From Anaerolineales bacterium (GTDB taxonomy: Bacteria > Chloroflexota > Anaerolineae > Anaerolineales > UBA11579): a stretch of DNA of 64,000 bases. The notes under the pieces were generated by a model, which saw nothing but the letters and a program-made list of their open reading frames with translations, ran no database searches and was not told the DNA's origin. This document shows positions 58,289 to 64,000 of this stretch, piece after piece; within the stretch, counting starts at the first letter, position 1; each line of letters begins with the position of its first letter. The stretch covers positions 2,160,712 to 2,224,711 of the forward strand of contig CP075526.1 in NCBI GenBank assembly GCA_025808555.1, given 5' to 3'. The translations under genes and the position numbers were made by a program.

Positions 58289-60529
58289 ATGAAGACACTA
58301 CTCACCTGGGTTCTGCGCATCCTCGGCCTGTTGCTGGGCGTGCTGCTCATTGCGCTGGCCGTGGCCGCCTTCACCCCCGTGCCGCGGGATGTGCTGCCCG
58401 CCGTGTACGGCGCCGGAGCCAGCTCCGTGCAGCCCTCCACCACGGGCCTGCTGCGCGCCTTCCCTGAGCTCAATTCCCCGGTAGACAATCCGCAAACGCC
58501 GGAAAAAGCCGAACTGGGCCGCCTACTATTCTTCGACCCGGTGCTGTCTGAGAACAACGAGATGAGCTGCGCCAGCTGTCACCATCCCGACCTCGGCTTT
58601 TCTGACGGCATGCAACTGGCCCAGGGTGTGAATGGCGAAGTACAGCGCAACGCGCTCAGCTTATGGAATGTAGGCTTCAACGCCCACTTCTTCTGGGATG
58701 GCCGCGCCGCCACCCTCGAGGACCAGGTGCTGGTGCCCCTTGAGCACCCCAACGAGATGCAGGTCAGCGACCGCGGCTCGTTGGAAGCTGAGCTGACCGC
58801 CATCCCTGCCTATGTGGACCTGTTCGATGCCGCCTTCCCCGGCGAGCCGATCAGCACGCTCAACGTGCAGCGCGCACTGGCCGCTTTCGAGCGCACGCTC
58901 ATCAGCAACAACAGCCCGTTTGATGCATACGCCGCCGGCCAGCTGGATGCGCTCACCGCCAGCCAGCGCCGCGGCTTCGCCATCTTCCGCTCGGCGGCCA
59001 CGCGTTGCTTCGAGTGCCACAGCGCGCCTACCTTCGCCAACGACACCTTCCGCATCACTGGCGTAGCCGACCTCGACGGCCAGGAGCACGACCCTGGCCG
59101 CTCCGCGGTGGGCGATGCGCCGGATGGCGCCTTCAAGGTGCCGACCTTGCGCAACATCGTGCTCAGCGCGCCGTATATGCACAACGGCATCTTCTCCAGC
59201 CTGGAAGAAGTCATTGACTTCTACGCAGCTGGCGGCGGGCGTGCCGACGGCGTTGAGAATGTAGACCCGCTCATCCGCGCTTTTCAACTCACCGATCAGG
59301 AAAAGACCGACCTGATCGCTTTCCTCTACAGCCTGACCGACGAGAGCAACCTGCCGGAGATCCCGCGCGAGGTGCCCTCCGGCCTGCCGGTGGTCTCGCC
59401 GATGCGCAACATCGAGCGTGAAACTGCCACCGAGACGAATGCCGTCGCCAACGGCGAGACCGTGGGCAGCGGCAGCGGCCAGCAGATCGAAGTGCAGGCT
59501 GGCGAAACCATCCAGGCTGCGGTGGACCGCGCTCGCTCGGGTGACACGGTGCTGATCCCCTACGGCGTGTACAACGAACGCGTCGTGGTGGATCTCAATG
59601 ACATTACGATCTTGGGTGTGCCCAACGAAGCGGGCGAAAACCCGATCCTGGACGGCCAGGGCAAGCTGACCGAAGCGGTCATTGCCTCAGGCAGTGACTT
59701 TGAGATCGGCTACCTGACCGTCAAGAACTACACCGACAACGGCGTCATCGTGGAGGGTGTGACCAACGTCTACATGCACCACATCTACGCCGAGAACACC
59801 GGCACCTACGGTCTGTACCCTGTACAGAGCACCGGCGTGCTGATCGAACACAGCGAGGTGACCGGCGCAGATGACGCTGGCATCTATGCCGGCCAGAGCG
59901 AGGATGTAGTGATCCGCCACAACATCGTGCACGGCAACGTGCTGGGCATCGAGGCCGAGAACACGGTGGGCGCCGAACTGTATGGTAACCACGCCTACAA
60001 CAACACCTGTGGCATCCTGGTTGTGGTGCTGCCCCACCTCACCTCAAAAGTCTCGCTCAACACGGTGGTGTACGACAACCTCATCGAGGCCAACAACCAC
60101 AGCAACTTTGCCAAAGAAGGCACGGCCGCGGCCATCATGCCGCCGGGCACCGGCATCGCTTTGATCGGCTCGGACAATGTTGAGGTCTACAACAACACCA
60201 TCCGCGACAACAACACCGGCGGCATCGGCATCTTCAGCCTCACCATCGCCTTCGACAAGAACGAGATCGACGTCGGCGACCGCCCCGAGAACATTCACAT
60301 CTACGACAATGTGCTGAGCGGCAACGGCAAGCAGCCTGACCCGTTCCTGGCTCAGCTGGGCGTGCCAGGCTCCGACATCCTGTGGGATGTCAGCGGCGCC
60401 GGCCTGCGCGTGGACCAGCCGGAGGGTATCAGCATCTTCCCGCCGCTGCTGCCCACCTCCACCTGGGGTGATTGGGCCTACAACATGTACTGGAACGCGC
60501 TTAACTTCCTCGTCGGTCTGGTGAGCTAG
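58289..60529 (+). CDS. Di-haem cytochrome c peroxidase (MauG/CCP family) fused to a parallel beta-helix
   Basis: 746 residues. N-terminal membrane anchor or signal (about 5-29). Peroxidase part about 65-355: first haem C94-A-S-C97-H98 in EMSCASCHHP, LWNVGFNAHFFWDGRA, second haem C240-F-E-C243-H244, and Met297 in APYMHNG. After a linker (about 355-398) comes a right-handed beta-helix (about 400-690) of NosD type: GETIQAAVDRARSGDTVLIP, GVYNERVVV, then repeats such as NGVIVEGVTNVYMHH, AGIYAGQSEDVVIRHN and NTIRDNNTGGIGIF. Substrate may be a polysaccharide or H2O2; both halves look intact. GAGGAG about 12 nt upstream. Confidence 0.88.
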   Translation: MKTLLTWVLRILGLLLGVLLIALAVAAFTPVPRDVLPAVYGAGASSVQPSTTGLLRAFPELNSPVDNPQTPEKAELGRLLFFDPVLSENNEMSCASCHHPDLGFSDGMQLAQGVNGEVQRNALSLWNVGFNAHFFWDGRAATLEDQVLVPLEHPNEMQVSDRGSLEAELTAIPAYVDLFDAAFPGEPISTLNVQRALAAFERTLISNNSPFDAYAAGQLDALTASQRRGFAIFRSAATRCFECHSAPTFANDTFRITGVADLDGQEHDPGRSAVGDAPDGAFKVPTLRNIVLSAPYMHNGIFSSLEEVIDFYAAGGGRADGVENVDPLIRAFQLTDQEKTDLIAFLYSLTDESNLPEIPREVPSGLPVVSPMRNIERETATETNAVANGETVGSGSGQQIEVQAGETIQAAVDRARSGDTVLIPYGVYNERVVVDLNDITILGVPNEAGENPILDGQGKLTEAVIASGSDFEIGYLTVKNYTDNGVIVEGVTNVYMHHIYAENTGTYGLYPVQSTGVLIEHSEVTGADDAGIYAGQSEDVVIRHNIVHGNVLGIEAENTVGAELYGNHAYNNTCGILVVVLPHLTSKVSLNTVVYDNLIEANNHSNFAKEGTAAAIMPPGTGIALIGSDNVEVYNNTIRDNNTGGIGIFSLTIAFDKNEIDVGDRPENIHIYDNVLSGNGKQPDPFLAQLGVPGSDILWDVSGAGLRVDQPEGISIFPPLLPTSTWGDWAYNMYWNALNFLVGLVS

Positions 60530-60550
60530 CCCAAGGACGTACAAGCGACC

Positions 60551-60585
60551 AAAGAGCCTATGGCATGCGCCATAGGCTCTTTTTC
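60551..60585 (+). terminator. Terminator after the peroxidase gene
   Basis: 14-bp stem AAAGAGCCTATGGC / GCCATAGGCTCTTT with an ATGC loop and TTTTT following. Confidence 0.92.
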
Positions 60586-60615
60586 TTGGCTGAGATGGCC
60601 GCACTCTCATCCCAA

Positions 60616-60690
60616 CTGTGCTAAAATTCCACGCTTTTATCAACTCGCTCTTGGCCGCGCAGCTGAGGGCTTGCCCACGAGAAGGAGTTT
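60616..60690 (+). promoter_or_regulatory. Promoter and ribosome site of the rpsF operon
   Basis: TAAAAT near 60622-60627 is a probable -10 box, and AAGGAG (near 60680-60686) sits 6-7 nt before the rpsF ATG. Confidence 0.5.
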
Positions 60691-60692
60691 AG

Positions 60693-60983
60693 ATGCGCAA
60701 GTACGAAGTGACTTTTATTGCCCACCCCGACCTTGACGGCGAGGCCTTCAAGGCGCTCAACGAGCAAGTCCAGGGCTGGATCTCCAACGCCGGCGGCAAG
60801 ATCGAGAAGACCGATGTGTGGGGCAAGCGCAAGCTGGCCTACCCCATCAAGAAGCAGGCTGAAGGCCAGTATGTTCTGCTGCATGCAGATATGGACCCGG
60901 CCTCCTGCGCCGAACTCGAGCGCCAGTTCCGCCTGCAAGAATCCGTCATGCGCTTCCTCATCGTGGCGGTAGACGAGGACTAA
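60693..60983 (+). CDS. rpsF: 30S ribosomal protein S6
   Basis: 96 residues, typical length. MRKYEVTFIAHPDLDGE at the N terminus and the conserved WGKRKLAYPIKKQAEGQYVLL core with a C-terminal VMRFLIVAVDED. Strong ribosome site AAGGAG. Usual neighbours are ssb and rpsR; ssb follows after 18 nt, rpsR does not. Confidence 0.97.
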   Translation: MRKYEVTFIAHPDLDGEAFKALNEQVQGWISNAGGKIEKTDVWGKRKLAYPIKKQAEGQYVLLHADMDPASCAELERQFRLQESVMRFLIVAVDED

Positions 60984-61001
60984 CCCTCGTACAGAGGCAC
61001 T

Positions 61002-61418
61002 ATGAGCCGCGGCCTCAACAAAGTGATGCTTATCGGCCACCTGGGCCGAGACCCTGAGTTGCGCTACACGCCCGGCAACCGGGCGGTAGCCAGCTTCAGC
61101 CTGGCCAGCAGCCAAAGCTGGACCACGGCTGAAGGCGAAAAGCGCACCGAGACCGAATGGTTCAAAGTAGTGGCCTGGGCCGGCCTGGCGGAATTTGCCA
61201 ACCAGTACCTGAAAAAAGGCCAGCAAGTCTACATTGAAGGCCGGCTGAAGACGCGGCGCTGGAAAGATGAGCAGGGAAACCCGCGCAGCGTTGTGGAAGT
61301 GGTTGCGCGTGAGATCCTGATGCTTAGCGAGCGCCGCGAAAAGCTGGAGCCTGAAGCCGAGGCCAGCTTCCCTGAAGACAATTACCCAGAAGGCGAAGAA
61401 GACGAGTTTCCCTTCTAG
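61002..61418 (+). CDS. ssb: Single-stranded DNA-binding protein
   Basis: 138 residues. OB fold with LNKVMLIGHLGRDPELRYTP, ASFSLASSQSW, EWFKVVAWAGLAEFANQYL and KKGQQVYIEGRL. Acidic tail ends DEFPF, the C-terminal tip that recruits partner proteins (E. coli ends DIPF). Between rpsF and the foldase gene. Confidence 0.96.
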   Translation: MSRGLNKVMLIGHLGRDPELRYTPGNRAVASFSLASSQSWTTAEGEKRTETEWFKVVAWAGLAEFANQYLKKGQQVYIEGRLKTRRWKDEQGNPRSVVEVVAREILMLSERREKLEPEAEASFPEDNYPEGEEDEFPF

Positions 61419-61445
61419 AGAAATCCATCTCGCAGAAAGTACAGC

Positions 61446-62690
61446 ATGGCTCGTAAATCCTTCAATCTCACTCCCAACAATCTGGTCGGTGCCGAACGCG
61501 ACAAGTTCTACAGCCGCCTGCTCACCATCGGCACGATCGCGGTGGTGCTGCTGGTGGTTGGCCTGGTGGGCTATACCATTTTGCAGCAGAGCTACATCAT
61601 TCCGCGCCAGACCCTGGCTCAGGTGGAAGGCGTAGCCATCACTGGCGATCAGTACCAGCAGCGAGTGCGGCTGAACCGCACTCGCCTGGTGAACACGTTC
61701 ATGCAGTATTACCAGATGCAAAGCATCGTGATGGACCCCACTTTCCAGCAGCAAATTTACGTGCAGCTGCTTGGCCTGCAGCAGGAGCTGGACCCGCTGG
61801 TGACTGGCGAGAACACGCTGAACGAGCTTATTGATGACGAGCTGCTGAAGCTTGAAGCCGCTGAGCTGGGCATCACTGTCAGCGAAGCGGATGTAGAGCG
61901 CGAGTTGCAGAACTTCTTTGGCTACTTCCCGGACGGCACGCCTACCAGCGTGCCCACCCGTACTCCGTACGCCACCGCCACCTTCACCAGCCTGCAACTG
62001 GAGATGCTTAACGCCACGCCCACTTCAGAGGTGCCGCCGACCGCAACCGCCACCCTGGCGCCCCTGCCCACCGGCACCGCGGCCCCCACGGCCACTCCTG
62101 TGACCGAGGATAGCTACCGCACCCAGCTAGCCGAGTATTTTGCCAGCCAGGGTGCTGAGGCTCAGATCAGCGAGCAGGCCATTCGCGAAGCCATCTACGC
62201 CGGCCTCCTGCGCCAAGCCTTCCGTGCCCGCTTTGAGGGCGACGTAGCCCGCACTGAGGATCAGGTATGGGCGCGCCACATTCTGGTTGCCACCGAGGAA
62301 GAGGCCCAGGATGTTTTGGACCGCCTGGAGGCTGGCGAAGATTGGGCTTTGATCGCGGCGGATGTCTCCACTGATATGTCCAACCGCAGCCTGGGCGGCG
62401 ACCTGGGCTGGTTCAACCGTGAGCGCATGGTTGAACCTTTTGCCGAGGCAGCCTTCAGCCTGCGGGTGGGCCAGACCAGCGAGCCGGTGCAAACCGACTT
62501 TGGCTGGCACATCATCCAAGTGCTGGGGCACCAGGAGCAGCCAGTAAGTGAGGAAACCTTCAACCAGCGCGTCTATGCGGTGCTGAACGACTACCTGGCC
62601 GGCCTGCGCGAGAAATATTCCTGGGAGATCATTGGCGAGCGCTGGAAAGCTGCAACGCCAGACAAACCCAGCCTGCCTGCCCTGCAATAA
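61446..62690 (+). CDS. Membrane-anchored parvulin-type peptidyl-prolyl isomerase (PrsA/SurA-like)
   Basis: Extracytoplasmic folding factor. 414 residues: one N-terminal membrane helix (about 20-42), a SurA_N-like helical part (about 50-160, VEGVAITGDQYQQRVRLNR), an about 55-residue Pro/Thr-rich linker (about 160-220) in the middle of the chaperone part, then helices and the rotamase domain (about 275-375; ARHILVATEEEAQDVL, GGDLGWFNRERMVEPFAEAAF, DFGWHIIQVLG). No lipobox, so it is anchored by the helix. Starts 27 nt after ssb. Confidence 0.88.
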   Translation: MARKSFNLTPNNLVGAERDKFYSRLLTIGTIAVVLLVVGLVGYTILQQSYIIPRQTLAQVEGVAITGDQYQQRVRLNRTRLVNTFMQYYQMQSIVMDPTFQQQIYVQLLGLQQELDPLVTGENTLNELIDDELLKLEAAELGITVSEADVERELQNFFGYFPDGTPTSVPTRTPYATATFTSLQLEMLNATPTSEVPPTATATLAPLPTGTAAPTATPVTEDSYRTQLAEYFASQGAEAQISEQAIREAIYAGLLRQAFRARFEGDVARTEDQVWARHILVATEEEAQDVLDRLEAGEDWALIAADVSTDMSNRSLGGDLGWFNRERMVEPFAEAAFSLRVGQTSEPVQTDFGWHIIQVLGHQEQPVSEETFNQRVYAVLNDYLAGLREKYSWEIIGERWKAATPDKPSLPALQ

Positions 62691-62692
62691 CA

Positions 62693-62729
62693 AAAAAAAG
62701 CCGCTCCAAATGGAGCGGCTTTTTTTTTG
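62693..62729. terminator. Bidirectional terminator between foldase and pspC
   Basis: Stem AAGCCGCTCCA / TGGAGCGGCTT with AA loop, flanked by A8 on the left and T9 on the right. Confidence 0.93.
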
Positions 62730-62741
62730 CAATGTTCCCGG

Positions 62742-62939
62742 TTACTCGGCCGGGATGATCAGCCAGGCCAGGAAATACAACAGCAGGCCGGGCACGCCCC
62801 CGGGCAGGAAAGCGATCACAAACGCCAGGCGGAACCAGAAGGTGCTGATGCCAAAAAAGTCGCCCAGGCCGCCACACACGCCTGCAAACACTCTATCGGT
62901 ACGGGAGCGGCGCAGCGGCCGCCCAGAAGCATTAAACAT
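62742..62939 (-). CDS. PspC domain protein
   Basis: 65 residues, consisting of just one PspC domain: RPLRRSRTDRVFAGVCGGLGDFFG then a membrane helix FVIAFLPGGVPGLLLYFLAWLIIP. PspC domains act in envelope stress response; stand-alone small forms are common and their role is not established. GAGGTG 6-7 nt before the ATG supports the start. Confidence 0.9.
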   Translation of the reverse strand: MFNASGRPLRRSRTDRVFAGVCGGLGDFFGISTFWFRLAFVIAFLPGGVPGLLLYFLAWLIIPAE

Positions 62940-63020
62940 GTTTCACCTCGTCTCTAATCACTGGGCGAAAGCGCCCATCTGAATATGTACGCAAGTGCAA
63001 CACATTGGTTGCAACTATTT

Positions 63021-64000
63021 CTAGCGCGAATAGCGCTCATCCACCTGATCGAGGCGCAGGCTGATCACCTGGCTGGCCGTGTCACGCCCCATGGTGATGC
63101 CATAGATCACATCTGCCACCTGCACCGTGTTGCGGTTGTGGGTGATGACCACGAACTGCGTTTCCTGACTCAATTCGCGCAGCACCTCGGTAAAGCGGCC
63201 GACGTTGGCTTCATCCAGCATGGCGTCCACTTCGTCCATCACACAGAACGGCGTGGGCGAAGCCTTGAGCAGCGCGAACACCAGCGCCGCGGCGGTCAGG
63301 CTGCGTTCGCCGCCGGAGAGCAGCGCCAGGCGCTGCGTGCGCTTGCCGGGCAAACGCGCCTCGATGTCAATACCGGTCTGTCCGCTTTCGGTGCCGGCCT
63401 CGGTCAACAGCAGGCTGGCGGAGCCGCCGTTGAACAAGCGGCTGAAGATCAGCTTGAACTCCGCGGCCACTCGTTCAAAGGTGACCTGGAATTCCTTCTC
63501 CATCATCACGTCCAGCTCAGCGATCACTTGCTTAAGATCAACCTCAGCTGAGCGCAGGTCAGTCACCTGTGCTTCCATGCTCTCGACGCGGTCTTTGATC
63601 TCAACGTACTCTTTTTGCGCTTCCGGGTTGACGGCTCCCAGGCGGCGGATCTGGTTGCGCTGATGTTTGAGGGTCTCTTCAAGCTCGGGCGCCAAGGTCT
63701 CAACCCTAGGCAGCTTCTCGACCAGCTCGCCTAACGGCAACGGCGTAGGGCCGGAGACGATCTCATCGTATTGGAAGTTCACCAGGCCAAAGTCATCCTC
63801 AACCCGGCCGCGCAAGGTTTCCAGTGCCTCTTGTTGGCGGGCCAGCAGGATCTGCGCCTGGGTGTGGTTGCGCTCGGCTGCGCTGAGGGCTTGTAGGGTG
63901 GCGGTCTCGTTCTTCTGCGCTTCCAGCTGGGCAGCATCCGCGGCAGCCAATTCAGCTTCGGTCGGCTCGATCTGCGCTTGCAGGCCTTCGATTTCGACGC
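63021..64000 (-). CDS. smc: Chromosome segregation protein SMC, C-terminal part (5' end outside window)
   Basis: Condensin ATPase. The visible about 326 residues include the end of the C-terminal coiled coil (about 1-130), then the head: ABC signature LLSGGERSLTAAAL, Walker B FCVMDEVDAMLDEANVGRF and the switch His in VVITHNRNTVQVAD. The frame runs off the window end, so the true start lies beyond 64000. Its partner scpA is 9 kb away on the other strand. Confidence 0.95.
   Translation of the reverse strand, partial: VEIEGLQAQIEPTEAELAAADAAQLEAQKNETATLQALSAAERNHTQAQILLARQQEALETLRGRVEDDFGLVNFQYDEIVSGPTPLPLGELVEKLPRVETLAPELEETLKHQRNQIRRLGAVNPEAQKEYVEIKDRVESMEAQVTDLRSAEVDLKQVIAELDVMMEKEFQVTFERVAAEFKLIFSRLFNGGSASLLLTEAGTESGQTGIDIEARLPGKRTQRLALLSGGERSLTAAALVFALLKASPTPFCVMDEVDAMLDEANVGRFTEVLRELSQETQFVVITHNRNTVQVADVIYGITMGRDTASQVISLRLDQVDERYSR

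Noticed and set aside
60621-61997. A 458-codon open frame on the minus strand opposite rpsF, ssb and the foldase gene
   Set aside because: It lies fully antisense to three well-identified genes, has no ribosome site and no recognisable domain; it is a by-product of GC-rich codon use.

Overview
The window looks like chromosomal DNA of a Chloroflexota bacterium, most likely an Anaerolineae-type heterotroph. The grounds are moderately high GC, lipoproteins with Ala/Pro/Thr-rich linkers after the lipobox, a sugar-importer/LacI/trehalose-synthase locus, an alpha-beta fused E1 dehydrogenase, and many genes with a TATAAT-like box 6-10 nt before the start codon and no Shine-Dalgarno (leaderless style). 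The taxon is inferred from style; no marker was compared.

Layout. 1-4.2 kb: 3' end of hisS, tRNA-His, then on the minus strand a nuclease-like gene coupled to dinB, and a class III CoA-transferase. 4.4-22.7 kb: a catabolic island. An NCS2 nucleobase permease (+) is followed by an 11-gene minus-strand operon (19951 to 5845) with a molybdenum hydroxylase (M, S and L subunits), an amidase, FdrA/DUF1116/DUF2877 proteins (AllF/AllG/AllH type carbamoyltransferase), a cyclase-family ring hydrolase, a CodA-like amidohydrolase, an NmrA-like protein and an unexpected GT-C membrane glycosyltransferase. Beside it lie an atypical thiolase, XdhC and CoxG. The set fits oxidative degradation of a pyrimidine-like ring, with the ureido product split to carbamoyl phosphate (hypothesis).

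22.7-29.1 kb: acyltransferase, TerC and TauE membrane proteins, a Xer-type tyrosine recombinase with a dif-like site just upstream, a diguanylate cyclase and a CNNM/CBS protein. 29.2-35.8 kb: LacI regulator, sugar-binding lipoprotein, two permeases and trehalose synthase; the second permease carries a c-type haem motif in its first outside loop. 35.8-43 kb: phosphate regulon (unknown 142-aa gene, phoB, phoR, Pho-box repeats, pstSCAB, arsC). 43-51.5 kb: tRNA-Leu, tig, clpP, HAD phosphatase, rlmN, NIL protein, mgtE, methyltransferase and small signalling/unknown genes. 51.5-55.2 kb: S10 peptidase, prepilin peptidase, thioredoxin, scpA. 55.2-55.8 kb: two cloverleaf-like palindromic repeats abutting a GIY-YIG nuclease gene. 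55.8-60.5 kb: fused E1, a cytochrome c lipoprotein and a di-haem peroxidase fused to a parallel beta-helix. 60.7-64 kb: rpsF, ssb, a parvulin-type foldase, PspC and the 3' part of smc.

The items most worth attention are the haem-binding permease, the heterocycle/carbamoyltransferase operon, the GIY-YIG gene with its cloverleaf repeats, the peroxidase/beta-helix fusion and the dif-xer pair. No CRISPR array, prophage or transposase was seen.
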